Source of the DNA: Candidatus Omnitrophota bacterium
GTDB taxonomy: Bacteria; Ratteibacteria; UBA8468; B48-G9; DSTR01
Direction: 5' to 3'
Assembly (NCBI GenBank): GCA_023818865.1
Contig: JAMWDF010000008.1
Coordinates: 1-20,232, forward strand
Length of the DNA: 20,232 nt
Below the pieces are notes generated by a model that searched no databases, was not told where the DNA came from, and was given only the letters and a program-made list of their open reading frames with translations. Both the position numbers and the translations under genes were made by a program. Below are positions 7,096 through 16,065 of this stretch, in pieces (position 1 is the first letter of the stretch; each line of letters starts with the position of its first letter).

Positions 7096-10000
7096 TTACA
7101 GGTCAAGGCAAGCGCGCAGGACGCGGATGACGTCCAGGATGTTCACGACAGTGTCTTGATTCATGTCCGCCAGGTTGTTGGCTGGCATCAGGCCCAGTGC
7201 CATCCGCAGGCAGAGGATTATATCCACGGCATCTGTGACGCTATCCGCATTCAAGTCGCCGGTCAGCACCAGCGTCCAAGTGTCGGCAATCAAGGGGATT
7301 TCCTCGCGGTTGCCGACATTGTCCTGGGCAAGGCTGAAGAAGGCGTAGGTGTGTCCGTTGGCGCCGGTAAATGAGGCTGATGTGTCAGTAACACCACCCA
7401 GCCAAAGAGTGAATGCAGCGCCGTCGGTGGACACATATACATCGTAGAAGGCAATCCCGGCGCCTGGCGCGTCAGCGCCAAGCCAGTTTACCGTGAAGTT
7501 GTTTCTGTTGACGGCCGCGGGCAGAGGAAAAACTGTGCTGGCCGGTTTGCCGTCGTCAATAGTGTTGGTGACCGTGGCTGTACTGATGGGAGCATTCTCG
7601 TCAAACCAGATGGTCGCTTCATTCAGAATGATATCCCCGGAGACCAACGTAGTCTTTGGCCAAACCAGGAAAGAGACGCACCCCTCGCCGTGGTGCTCAT
7701 CGTCGTTGGGCGGCAAGAATCCAGCCAGCGGGTCTTCCGGCAGAGTCTTCGTGGCCGGGTCCACTGACTGCATGATCCAGGTAAGGATGCCGGTGTTGTC
7801 GTCAAACTCAACCTGCACTTCCACGGGATAGGGGTCGGTGGACACGGTGGTGGTCATCCGGTCGTGCTTCACCCCGGAGGGAACAGCCAGCCACGCGTCG
7901 TTGAAGGATATGTCCAGAAACTGCACGGTGGACCAGTCAAGATTACCACTCAACTGATCGCTCACCACCACCCGCTGGGCCGGTGCGGTGGCCGTGGACT
8001 TGTTTTCAAAATGAATGCTGTAGACCAGCGCCGCGGCTGAAGGAACAAACCCTTCTTCTCCGTAGCCGACTCTTACCTTGATGTTCGGATCTTCGGGCAC
8101 AACCGCTTTCATGACACCGCGGCATCTAACTGGTCCTTCCATCAACGTGTCGGCGATCAGGTAATTGCTGACCGGTTTCTTGGTATCGGCCGTTCCCGGT
8201 GAGTCCAAACGAATTTCCGAGATTCCATGGGTGTTGATATGGGAGTCATTGTATTCCCATGGATGCGGAAAAGGAGTTTTTATCTTCTGCCATCTTTTCT
8301 TTGCCCGCTCCAGCGCGTCCAGGATATTGCCGTGCGGGTCTGCTAGGATTTCCTGCAGAAGGATAGTAAAGTACGCTCCTCCGGTATCTGTATCTACAAC
8401 CGGCATCCAACCCGATCCTACGGCGACCGTATTAGAGGCAGTGATGCCCATGGCGATGTAGTTGGAGTAGCAACTGTCTGAAATGAAAAGCACCTGGCCG
8501 GCGCAAGCGGAGAATTCCTGGTTCAGATCGGAATAAAAAACCTGCGAAGTGTCGTTGTATACGAGATTCGGGTTGAAAGTACTAGTGCCATATTCCACCT
8601 TCAGGCCGTGACTGGAGTTGTAGACAACCACCAAATCATCCTCATCGGCCTTTTGCAGAGCGTCGTGAATGGTCTGTTTAACCTTATTACTGTCAAGGTT
8701 ATCCTTATCATCGCCGACTTCGTCGGTCAAACACGTCACATCTTCCGGCGGCAAATCGTATGTTTTAGTCATCAACGCGCGCATCTTGTTCGCATCAGGC
8801 ACGCACCCCACCAGATTGCTGTAGCCCGAGACACGGTAATCATTTGCTCCGATAATAACAACATAGATTTTCTTGATACCCGGGGTGGAGATTTTCTTTG
8901 TTAGGGGGAACATCTGGTCAAGCAAAGAAGAGAAAGTCTTTTCTGCCGTCTTGCCGCCGCTCGGTTCAATCTGCGGCCGCACCACCAGATCGGTCGGGTT
9001 CTCCAGCAAGTTTATCGGGAAGAACCATCGTCCTTCCACAAAGACCATCTCCGGCCAGCCGGTCGGGCGGTCCATCATTCCCATCTGGGCAGTCAGAGAC
9101 TGGAAAAACGCGCCGTAGGTTTCTCCGTATCTGGCCCGCTGGGCAGTCATCTCAGCATCCCAGACCTCATCGCTCACTCCGGCCGGACGGATAGCCGCAC
9201 TGACCATGTTCCAGTCAATGGGATGGCTGGCAAAATCCTGATTATCAAATGTCTCGGCGTAGACATCCAGTTGGCAGGTTCCGACTTGCTGGGGCACCGT
9301 GTAGTATATGGTTACTGAACCGGCTGCTCCTGGCGGCAAGATGGGCAGACGAGGTTGCACGCACGGTGCCAGGAATGTCAGTCTGGTCGGGTCAGCCGGC
9401 GCCGTCATGCCCGGCAGGAACCGCAGTATGCCGCCGTTTCGTGCTTTGACGGTAATCATCGGCAGGGTGAGGTCCGCCTCGCCGGTATTCCGGTAGTTGA
9501 TGACGATGCGGACTTCCCGGCCTGGCCGCACGAACTCCGGACACTGCATGGTGATTTGCAACGTGTCGCGGCTGGTCCTGGGCGTGACACCGGCCGCTTG
9601 AACGGTGAGAGCATCTTCCAGCATCACACTCTGCCCACCGTCTGTCACCCGGACATCATACTGCCCCACCGGCAGACCCGTGAGATTGAACGTGGCGCAG
9701 ACCTGCGATGAGTTGACCACCAGCACCGATTGGGCGGCGTACGGTGTTCCGTTGGGATCAATCAACTCATACGTCAGGCCGGCGTTAAGCCGACAGCCCT
9801 GCAGAGTGAAAGTGGTGGTATTGAGGTTGGCGGCGCTGGTTGGGCTGATGGAAGTTAGGGAGAGGTCCTGCGAGACAGCGGAAATGGTGAAATTCGCCGG
9901 GGAACTGGGCAGTGTCCGGGCATAGACCAGGACATAATAGGTCTCAGCCGTTGTGTCAGGCACCAGCGCGCCGACATCCGGGCTGTTGTTTTCCTTCTGC

Positions 10001-13000
10001 CGAATTTCATAGGATTGGCGCGTCGGCATCCGGTTCCTGGACAGGTACATTTCCGTTGCGCCGCTACCTGTCAGATCCAGACTCACCAGGATATCCTGGC
10101 CGGCGGCCGGCGTGAACCGGAACCAGAGCGATTGCCCGGCCGCGGTGAACTGGCCAGTCGCGGCTGGCCCGTTGACAATAATCTCCGGCACATCCAGCGT
10201 TACGGAGGCCACAGAACTCGTTTGATTGTTCGCGGCGTTGGCCCCCTCAAAGACCTCTCCGTAGACATTGGTGGCCACGCTCCACTGGTGTTCTCCAGTG
10301 ATACTGCCTGGCACGACAATCTCAGTGGAGAACTCCTGGATTTCCCCGGGTGCCAGAATCACGCCTTCACCAACCAGCACCTCCCCGGCAAAGATATCGT
10401 AACCCCGGTACGAAAGGAAAACTGCATCGTGCCAGGGACCTACCGCGTAGCCTGTTCCGAGATTAGCCACTACCCAGGAGATATGAACCGTTTCCCCGGC
10501 TACCGCAGATGTCGGCCCGGTGACCCAGAGAATAGCCAGGTCCACATCTGAAGCCGCGGTTTCAATGAATTCATACGCACCCATATCCGCGCACGCGCCG
10601 CCAGGCATTGGTACGCCGGTATCCGGTGTTCTCGGGTCGTCATACCGGCCCATTCCCGCGAAATCCGTCTCCGCCGCGGTATTGTCTGCCGCATCAATGC
10701 AGGGAGAGCCGTAATTCAACTGGTAGTTCTGGTGTTCCGGCCGCTTGTACACCGGGTTGGCAGAGATGTTGCCGCTGGTGCCGGTGCGGTCAGCCGTGCC
10801 GCTGTAATTGCCTGAAGTGGCCGATGGGTTCCAGACGTTGGAATAACGGATGGTGATAGTATCGGGGCCAGAATCATGCAGAATACCTGCCGTGGTGGAA
10901 TTGCTGACGATGGTATTGGCCACATTCAGGGTGCCCCCGTGTAGCAGTAAACCAACCGGGTTATCGTCAACTGTGCAGTTGGTGATGTTAGCTGTTCCTG
11001 AATGCGCGCAGATAGCCCGGCCAAGGCCGGTGAGAATACTGTTGGAGATATCAGCTGTGCCGCCCCAGACCAGGATGCCGTCAAAAAGCGCTTCCTGGAC
11101 GAGACACCGGCTCACGGTCAAGGAAGCGGTACTGGCTGTCCGGATAACGCCGGTGCCGTCCCAGCTTCCGGAAGATGTTCCGGCACCGTATCGGAACCGG
11201 CAATGTTCAAATGCCGCCTGGCCTTCAATGTAAATCCAGCGCCAGTCGCCAGCGGAAGGAACTGTTTGGTTCCCGTCGCCGTTGGTATCACCGCCCTTGG
11301 CATCGTCCCGGGAGGAGGTGAAGGAGATCGGCTGGGATTTTGTTCCGTTGGCGACCAGACTGCCGCCGGCCAGCACAGTGATGCCCAGGTACCGGTCAAA
11401 CTTGATGATGGCGCCCGGCTCAATAGTGACTGTGACGCCGGAAGGAATGGTGACACCGCCGGTGATATAGTGCAATGCCCAACCGCTCCAGGTCTGGCTG
11501 GCGGCGATGGTACCGCTGTGGGTGGTACGGATGTACCGGATTTCTGACCAGGCACTCAGGTTGCACTGGCCGCCGGCGTTAATGGTAATGCCGTACCAGT
11601 CGCCAGGCACAGGAGGGACAAGCCCGCCGTCAAAGTTGCTGTCTCCTCCCACGGTATCATCGTTGAGAGAAGTGAACACAACATGGCTGTCTGATGTGGC
11701 CTCATCCGTGAGAATACCTCCGTTCTCAATCGTGATGCTTAAGTTGCGGCCGGAGACAAATTTCACCACCGTCCCTGCCTGAAGAGTCAGGGTGGCGCCA
11801 GAGGAGATGCTGATGTTACCCTCAACAATATGGACAGTTTCGGCTGTCCAGGTCTCCGAAGAGTACATAGTCCCGGAATGCCAGAGTGCAGCATTGTTCA
11901 CCAGGATGTTCCGGGAAGCCGAACCGATGATCCCACTGGTTCCGTTACGGAAGGTGGCCCGCAATTCGTAGGCTCCGTCAGCCACGCTCCGGCTGTTCCA
12001 GTTCATCGTGCCAGCGGCCGGCAGACCGGTTCCCAAAGAAGAAACAAGACTCCCAGCCGCATAGAGGGCGATGTCAGCAGTGGTACCGTTAAAGTCAACT
12101 GCCAGAGCACGCCAGGCAAGAAGTTCTGTATCATGGCACAGACTGTCCGAGGGCCGCACCCATTCAAAGAGGGAAGAGCGGTTGATGACGAGACTCCCGG
12201 CAGTCGCCGCTGGACTACCGCCGGTTCCTGGTATGGTTGTTAAATGGTCCAGGGGAAAGGTCAGCGCCGGGTCGTGGTAGTAGAAGGCAATCCGGCCGCC
12301 GCCACCGCCGCCGCCCCGGCCGGAAAGACTACTGCCGCCGTCGGCCCGAACATGGCCGGAACCGGTCATTGTCCCGGCAGAGAGAAAAACGCTCCCGCCG
12401 GCTCCTGCGCCGTCACCCCGACCGGTGTTCTTGTTTTCACCGGAAGCAGTGATCTCGCCGTCAAGCGTAAGCGTCTCATGTGCGTGCAAACGGATAGCCC
12501 CGCCACCAGCCCCGCCGGTGCCGCCGCCCAGCGCGTCATAACCACCGCCGCCACTGCCGGGGGTGATTGGAGCAGTCGGATCTCCGTAAACGAGCGTATT
12601 GACAATCGGCCAGCCCTGGCTGCCTGCGGCGCCGGTGCCGCCGTGGGTGCCGCCAGAACTGTACTCGCCAGCAGCCGGGCCGGTGCCATTGCCGGCGTTG
12701 CCGCCTGGGTACCCCTGGGTATCAGCCGTGAGGCGCGAGGTGGCGTCAATCCAGATGTTGCGGCCGCAAATATCCACTCCGGTTCCTGACCAGGCGTCAT
12801 TCACCTTCCCGCTGATGTTCTTGCACCTGGCAGTCAAAATAGCGGTTTCACTCATCGTCAGGCCGCCGTCCAACCACAGCAGCGACCCGCCTTCCATGAC
12901 GAACGAGGCGAATGGGTGGAGTGTGAGGTTTCCCAGAACAACGTCGGTATCCTGGGGTATCCAGAACTTCTGCCAAACAGAAAGAGCGTTATTCGGCACT

Positions 13001-13890
13001 GACGTGTCAAAGAAACCGACTGTCCCGGGTTCGCCGTCGTTACCGCCGCCGGAAGCCTGGGATGTGGCGAAACCACTGAACCCGGAACCGTCGCCATAAT
13101 AAACAGCAATCCGGCCGCCGCTGCCGCCGACCCAGTTGTCTGCCCTCGGGGTGCCGTCAGCGACAAATCTGCCGCTACCGGTCAGTGTCTGACAAGTTAC
13201 CAGGAGTGAGCCGCCTGCCCCGCCGCCGGCTGCGCCAGTCGGCGTGCCGCCACGCGCGCTGATTTCACCATTCAGGGTGAGAATACCGGTGATGGAAAGA
13301 TGGATTGCTCCGCCGCCCCGGCCGCCGGTGGAAGCATAGGCGTTGCCGCCGCCGGAACCGAGGTCAACCGGCTGGAAGGGAGAGCCGTACAACACCCGGC
13401 CGCCTGTGCCCCAGCCCCGGCTGCCGCCGTAACCGCCGTGAGAGCCGCCGCCCCCGTCATACGTGGACTCGGTGCCGGCCCCGGGTCCGCATTGGTTGTT
13501 GTAGCCCTGAGCGTCCGCGGAAATCTTGCATCCGGTATCTAATGTGAAATCCCTTGCTTCTATGGTGACACCAGTACCTACCCATCGGTTGTTAACTTTG
13601 GCACCAGTGTTCTTGCCTTGGCACAGGATGGTGGAGTTGCCTGTTACCACAACTGTCTCGGAGACAGTGACGCTGGAGCCGCCGGCAATCGTTAAGGTGG
13701 CGCCGCTGGTGATCAGGAGGCTCCTGGCGCGGTAGGTTCCTTCTGGCCAAGCGGTGTTGAGGGAGATGACCACATCGTCATCTGGCCCGAACGGTCCGTT
13801 CTTGGTTTGTTTTTCGCTGGAACCGCCAGGGAGAATGGAAATCAGGAACAGCCAAGCCAATAACAGGGAGGATAACAAACTACCTCTCAT
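7096..13890 (-). CDS. Giant secreted Gly-rich / beta-helix / caspase-like / dockerin protein
   Basis: This gene encodes about 2264 residues from the ATG at 13888-13890, preceded by GGAGGT. The frame is open to 13965, but that extension would place the promoter inside the gene. In order: signal peptide (1-25); two Gly-rich beta modules (about 50-290 and 313-545); right-handed beta-helix ending in SPCIDAAD and MGAYEF (about 1103-1108); CARDB-like (about 1115-1215); PPC-like (about 1237-1330); TIG-like (about 1347-1430). A caspase/metacaspase-like domain follows (about 1671-1880) with His1761 in NSSHG and Cys1807 in DSCYSN. Next are a DUF7619-like domain (about 1925-2110), an FN3-like domain and a dockerin (2211-2264) with two DxNxD calcium loops. 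The likely role is a surface or exported protein with peptidase potential, docked through a cohesin elsewhere. G+C is visibly higher than in the neighbours. Confidence 0.88.
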   Translation of the reverse strand: MRGSLLSSLLLAWLFLISILPGGSSEKQTKNGPFGPDDDVVISLNTAWPEGTYRARSLLITSGATLTIAGGSSVTVSETVVVTGNSTILCQGKNTGAKVNNRWVGTGVTIEARDFTLDTGCKISADAQGYNNQCGPGAGTESTYDGGGGSHGGYGGSRGWGTGGRVLYGSPFQPVDLGSGGGNAYASTGGRGGGAIHLSITGILTLNGEISARGGTPTGAAGGGAGGSLLVTCQTLTGSGRFVADGTPRADNWVGGSGGRIAVYYGDGSGFSGFATSQASGGGNDGEPGTVGFFDTSVPNNALSVWQKFWIPQDTDVVLGNLTLHPFASFVMEGGSLLWLDGGLTMSETAILTARCKNISGKVNDAWSGTGVDICGRNIWIDATSRLTADTQGYPGGNAGNGTGPAAGEYSSGGTHGGTGAAGSQGWPIVNTLVYGDPTAPITPGSGGGGYDALGGGTGGAGGGAIRLHAHETLTLDGEITASGENKNTGRGDGAGAGGSVFLSAGTMTGSGHVRADGGSSLSGRGGGGGGGRIAFYYHDPALTFPLDHLTTIPGTGGSPAATAGSLVINRSSLFEWVRPSDSLCHDTELLAWRALAVDFNGTTADIALYAAGSLVSSLGTGLPAAGTMNWNSRSVADGAYELRATFRNGTSGIIGSASRNILVNNAALWHSGTMYSSETWTAETVHIVEGNISISSGATLTLQAGTVVKFVSGRNLSITIENGGILTDEATSDSHVVFTSLNDDTVGGDSNFDGGLVPPVPGDWYGITINAGGQCNLSAWSEIRYIRTTHSGTIAASQTWSGWALHYITGGVTIPSGVTVTIEPGAIIKFDRYLGITVLAGGSLVANGTKSQPISFTSSRDDAKGGDTNGDGNQTVPSAGDWRWIYIEGQAAFEHCRFRYGAGTSSGSWDGTGVIRTASTASLTVSRCLVQEALFDGILVWGGTADISNSILTGLGRAICAHSGTANITNCTVDDNPVGLLLHGGTLNVANTIVSNSTTAGILHDSGPDTITIRYSNVWNPSATSGNYSGTADRTGTSGNISANPVYKRPEHQNYQLNYGSPCIDAADNTAAETDFAGMGRYDDPRTPDTGVPMPGGACADMGAYEFIETAASDVDLAILWVTGPTSAVAGETVHISWVVANLGTGYAVGPWHDAVFLSYRGYDIFAGEVLVGEGVILAPGEIQEFSTEIVVPGSITGEHQWSVATNVYGEVFEGANAANNQTSSVASVTLDVPEIIVNGPAATGQFTAAGQSLWFRFTPAAGQDILVSLDLTGSGATEMYLSRNRMPTRQSYEIRQKENNSPDVGALVPDTTAETYYVLVYARTLPSSPANFTISAVSQDLSLTSISPTSAANLNTTTFTLQGCRLNAGLTYELIDPNGTPYAAQSVLVVNSSQVCATFNLTGLPVGQYDVRVTDGGQSVMLEDALTVQAAGVTPRTSRDTLQITMQCPEFVRPGREVRIVINYRNTGEADLTLPMITVKARNGGILRFLPGMTAPADPTRLTFLAPCVQPRLPILPPGAAGSVTIYYTVPQQVGTCQLDVYAETFDNQDFASHPIDWNMVSAAIRPAGVSDEVWDAEMTAQRARYGETYGAFFQSLTAQMGMMDRPTGWPEMVFVEGRWFFPINLLENPTDLVVRPQIEPSGGKTAEKTFSSLLDQMFPLTKKISTPGIKKIYVVIIGANDYRVSGYSNLVGCVPDANKMRALMTKTYDLPPEDVTCLTDEVGDDKDNLDSNKVKQTIHDALQKADEDDLVVVYNSSHGLKVEYGTSTFNPNLVYNDTSQVFYSDLNQEFSACAGQVLFISDSCYSNYIAMGITASNTVAVGSGWMPVVDTDTGGAYFTILLQEILADPHGNILDALERAKKRWQKIKTPFPHPWEYNDSHINTHGISEIRLDSPGTADTKKPVSNYLIADTLMEGPVRCRGVMKAVVPEDPNIKVRVGYGEEGFVPSAAALVYSIHFENKSTATAPAQRVVVSDQLSGNLDWSTVQFLDISFNDAWLAVPSGVKHDRMTTTVSTDPYPVEVQVEFDDNTGILTWIMQSVDPATKTLPEDPLAGFLPPNDDEHHGEGCVSFLVWPKTTLVSGDIILNEATIWFDENAPISTATVTNTIDDGKPASTVFPLPAAVNRNNFTVNWLGADAPGAGIAFYDVYVSTDGAAFTLWLGGVTDTSASFTGANGHTYAFFSLAQDNVGNREEIPLIADTWTLVLTGDLNADSVTDAVDIILCLRMALGLMPANNLADMNQDTVVNILDVIRVLRACLDL
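12256..13740 (-). repeat. Two tandem Gly-rich modules within the giant protein
   Basis: Residues about 50-290 and 313-545 share the same order of motifs: an ILT/ILC-containing beta strand, a GxGVxI segment, a TA/SADxQGY turn, a Gly-rich GGxHGG run, RVLYG/TLVYG, a GGGAI strand (IHL or IRL), LTLxGEI, and a GGRIAxYY strand. This is an internal protein-level duplication. The DNA copies have diverged. Confidence 0.7.
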
Positions 13891-13901
13891 AAAGTACCTC
13901 C
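13888..13901 (-). promoter_or_regulatory. Ribosome binding site that sets the giant-gene start
   Basis: On the reverse strand GGAGGT lies 5 bases before the ATG at 13888-13890. The hydrophobic signal sequence (RGSLLSSLLLAWLFLISIL) follows immediately. The in-frame ATG at 13965 has no such site and no signal peptide at its N-terminus. Confidence 0.85.
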
Positions 13902-13919
13902 ATAGTTTAATACCAGAAC

Positions 13920-13947
13920 AGTGTAGCATATCGCTTGTTCCTGTCAA
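13920..13947 (-). promoter_or_regulatory. Sigma70-type promoter of the giant gene
   Basis: Reading leftward, TTGACA (13947-13942) is followed after 16 bp by TACACT (13925-13920). The last three spacer bases are TGC, forming an extended -10. Transcription would begin near 13913, giving a leader of about 23 bases before the ATG at 13890. The consensus -35 and the good spacing make this convincing for a sequence-only call. Confidence 0.6.
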
Positions 13948-14165
13948 TCTTCCGAATTGCCTCATCTAAAATTTACACCAAAGGCTATCGTTCCCCGATT
14001 TAACAGTCTATACGAAAAACTCACCAATGGTTGACAAAATTTCTTTTCTTGGAGGACTTTTGGCTTTACCCCCTGCTACCGGAAAAATAAATGCTCAGGA
14101 TGCCCAGGACTCCTTGGTAACTGGTGATTAAATGAAGAGTCTTAATCAGTGCTGACTGCACCAAC

Positions 14166-14195
14166 TTGACATTGATTCCTCTCAGGTGATATAAT
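14166..14195 (+). promoter_or_regulatory. Consensus sigma70 promoter driving the regulator-pilin operon
   Basis: A perfect -35 TTGACA (14166-14171) and a perfect -10 TATAAT (14190-14195) are separated by 18 bp. The expected start of transcription is near 14202, giving a 27-base leader before the ATG at 14229. Such a strong core promoter in front of a repressor-type gene fits a system kept off by the repressor and released by an inducer. Confidence 0.75.
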
Positions 14196-14208
14196 ATCTT
14201 AAGAAGAT
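14188..14208. promoter_or_regulatory. Inverted repeats over -10 and transcription start, candidate operator
   Basis: Two short overlapping dyads cover the -10 and start site: GATAT-A-ATATC (14188-14198) and ATCTT-AAG-AAGAT (14196-14208). A repressor bound here would block RNA polymerase. Autoregulation by the adjacent GntR/LacI-type protein is inferred from position only. Confidence 0.4.
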
Positions 14209-14228
14209 GATATGATACAAACTACTAA

Positions 14229-15356
14229 ATGAATAAGAAAAACATTGCTTCTCCCCTCTACTTTAAGGTCTATCAGGATTTAAGGGAGAAAATCCAGCAG
14301 GGCAGACTTAAATTAGACCAGCGGATGACAGAAAATGAGCTCATCAATCGCTACCAGGTCAGCCGGGTTACCATAAAGAAGGCCATTTCCCACTTGGTAA
14401 GAGAAGGTTTTCTTCGTCAGATTCCTGGTCTGGGCACTTTTGTTTGTTCTGTTTCCCCTGAGGAAGAAATTTCCCCCTGGGGAAAAAATAATCGGGGAAT
14501 TGGCATTCTTATTCCCTGCATCACCTTTTCTCTTTACTCCGGCATTGTCCGCGGGGCAGAAGATTTTCTGTTAAGCCGCGATTACTATCTAATCCTGGGT
14601 AGTTACGACGCTAATCCGGAACGAGAAAAAACTTACTTAGAGAAATTTGTTCGGCAGGGTGTTTCCGGCATCATTGTTGCCCCCAGTTACAACTCTAACT
14701 TAGCAGTTTACCAGGAATGGCTAAAGCAGAAAGGTATTCCTTTTGTTCTGGTTGACACCTGGGTGCCAGGGACAGAGTGTGATGTTGTCCAGACAAATGG
14801 AGTAAAAGGCGGCTATCTGGGTACTAAGTATTTGCTCAATTTAGGTTGTCAAACCATCGCTTTTTTATGCGGTCACATAGGCGGTTTTTCCAACTCGGCT
14901 TTCCGGCTTCAAGGTTATCGGCAAGCCCTAACTGAGGCGAGAATTCCTTTTGAGCCGGGATTGGTTTTTGAAGGTGATTTTTCGCAGGAGTTTGGTTATC
15001 AAACCGCCAAAAAAATTTTCTCCGGAGGCCGGGCAGATGGAATTTTCTCGGCTAATGAGCCGATTACCCGCGGTATTCTCCAAGCGATAGAAGAATTACC
15101 AAAGAAAGCCAGACAGAATATTCCTGTAGTTTCTTTTGATGAAATTTCTTCACCAGCGGAAGGCTTTTTCAATTTAGTGTTCGTCAGGCAACCGAGGCAG
15201 TTGATCGGCCAGGTCGCAGCCGAACTCCTTCTCCAGAGAATCAAAGAAAAAAGGCTGAAAAAAGAATCAAAGTACCGACATATCTTGCTGGCACCTGAGT
15301 TTAATAGTGAACCGGCAAAGGGCAGAAAGTATTGTTCCTCGGTCACCGTTGATTAA
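14229..15356 (+). CDS. GntR/LacI hybrid transcriptional regulator (AraR-like architecture)
   Basis: The 375-residue protein has an N-terminal GntR winged helix (about 9-73): YFKVYQDLREKI, then the recognition helix region RYQVSRVTIKKAISHLVREG and the wing GLGTFV. A LacI/periplasmic-binding-protein type effector domain follows (about 88-365), beginning GIGILIP and ending with FVRQPRQLIGQ. This is the layout of AraR of Bacillus, a sugar-responsive repressor. The ligand is not predictable, but the neighbouring carbohydrate proteins point to a sugar. It is the first gene of a probable operon: pilin gene 1 starts 16 bp after its stop. There is no clear Shine-Dalgarno before the ATG; the leader is about 27 bases. 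Confidence 0.9.
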   Translation: MNKKNIASPLYFKVYQDLREKIQQGRLKLDQRMTENELINRYQVSRVTIKKAISHLVREGFLRQIPGLGTFVCSVSPEEEISPWGKNNRGIGILIPCITFSLYSGIVRGAEDFLLSRDYYLILGSYDANPEREKTYLEKFVRQGVSGIIVAPSYNSNLAVYQEWLKQKGIPFVLVDTWVPGTECDVVQTNGVKGGYLGTKYLLNLGCQTIAFLCGHIGGFSNSAFRLQGYRQALTEARIPFEPGLVFEGDFSQEFGYQTAKKIFSGGRADGIFSANEPITRGILQAIEELPKKARQNIPVVSFDEISSPAEGFFNLVFVRQPRQLIGQVAAELLLQRIKEKRLKKESKYRHILLAPEFNSEPAKGRKYCSSVTVD

Positions 15357-15372
15357 CCATAAGGAGGCGAAA

Positions 15373-16065
15373 ATGAGGCCCAAGAAGAGAAGTTCGGGAT
15401 TTACGTTGATAGAACTTTTGGTAGTGATTGCCATTATCGCCATTTTGGCGGCGATGCTTTTGCCAGCTTTATCCCGAGCCAGGGAAAGGGCAAGAATGGC
15501 GACCTGTATGGCGAATCTGAAACAGATAATGCTGGGAACTCATATGTACATTCAGGATTTTGGAAGACTGTTTAATTCCGGAGAAGCTGGCAGACTGCCA
15601 AGATGGTATGACCCCTGGGTTCTACCCGCCTACTGCGGAGGAAAGACATACTCAACGAATGCTGTTTTTAGGTGCCCTTCTGATCGGGTTGGTCGCAGAA
15701 CCGGGTACCCAAGTTACGCCATGGATTTCCTCTGGGATTACGTTGACCCTACTTATAAGGTTGGTCCTCCGCCAGGAGAAAATGTCATCAATTCTTACGG
15801 AGATTGTATTCTGTTTATTGATGGTAGCGGGAACCATTTTACTACGTCACCGGACCATATTAATTTTGCTCCGCCCAATCCTATTACCTATGACCGGATT
15901 GGACCCAGACACCCAGGTAGCAGTATTAATGCTGCTTTTATGGGCGGGTATGTCAGAAACATCAGAAGTGGGGAAACCTTTTACTGGCAGTGGTATCCAA
16001 CTTCAGCCTCAAAGACTCCGGTTACCTGGAAATCTTGGGATGTGCTGGGTGGCCGCTGGCAGTGA
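15373..16065 (+). CDS. Type II/IV pseudopilin 1, prepilin-type N-terminus
   Basis: The 230-residue protein starts at ATG 15373 behind AAGGAGG; an in-frame upstream ATG at 15307 lies inside the regulator gene and is not used. A short basic leader (MRPKKRSSG) precedes the prepilin peptidase site G/FTLIE, with Glu5 and a hydrophobic helix. The C-terminal domain is of the type found in the large PVC pseudopilin families, with the H-X9-DG tail altered: RHPGSSINAAFMGGYV keeps the His, but the Asp is lost. Such proteins are anchored in the inner membrane and assembled into type II-secretion-like fibres; what this family does is not known. The first part shares a 73-bp identical DNA block with pilin gene 3. 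Confidence 0.85.
   Translation: MRPKKRSSGFTLIELLVVIAIIAILAAMLLPALSRARERARMATCMANLKQIMLGTHMYIQDFGRLFNSGEAGRLPRWYDPWVLPAYCGGKTYSTNAVFRCPSDRVGRRTGYPSYAMDFLWDYVDPTYKVGPPPGENVINSYGDCILFIDGSGNHFTTSPDHINFAPPNPITYDRIGPRHPGSSINAAFMGGYVRNIRSGETFYWQWYPTSASKTPVTWKSWDVLGGRWQ
15415..15487 (+). repeat. 73-bp exact repeat, copy 1 (in pilin gene 1)
   Basis: This stretch encodes the hydrophobic helix from LLVVIAI to SRARE. It is identical base for base to 17048-17120 in pilin gene 3, including all synonymous positions. The flanking coding sequence is clearly different. Confidence 0.95.

Larger units (their letters stand above)
13891..14228. other. Divergent control region between the giant gene and the regulator gene
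   Basis: These 338 bp separate two divergent genes. Both ends carry a recognisable promoter: 13920-13947 leftward and 14166-14195 rightward. The middle (about 13950-14160) contains no convincing gene. A 34-codon open frame at 14027-14131 lacks a ribosome binding site. No RNA gene or riboswitch is recognised. Confidence 0.6.

Noticed and set aside
6910..7374. Rightward open frame of 154 codons across the end of the giant gene
   Set aside because: Half of it lies opposite the dockerin coding region, and the rest opposite the remnant region. No domain or ribosome binding site is seen.
12256..13480. Repetitive GCC/GGC-rich DNA as a CRISPR array or satellite
   Set aside because: There are no regular repeats with unique spacers. 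The repetition comes from runs of Gly codons in a coding sequence.
8608..13735. Many rightward open frames opposite the giant gene (for example 11002-11547 and 12244-12789)
   Set aside because: They have low-complexity, Ala/Arg/Pro-rich translations with no domains and no ribosome binding sites. They arise from high G+C on the strand opposite a clearly coding gene.
13891..13965. Longer N-terminus for the giant protein starting at 13965
   Set aside because: The extension would contain the -35 and -10 boxes (13920-13947) and has no ribosome binding site. The ATG at 13890 has GGAGGT and is followed directly by a signal peptide.
14027..14131. 34-codon open frame with an ATG in the divergent control region
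   Set aside because: No ribosome binding site and no recognisable motif. It could encode a leader peptide, but nothing supports that.
15307..15372. Upstream ATG for pilin gene 1
   Set aside because: It lies inside the regulator gene and would put 22 non-leader residues before the prepilin leader. The ATG at 15373 has AAGGAGG and gives a proper short leader.
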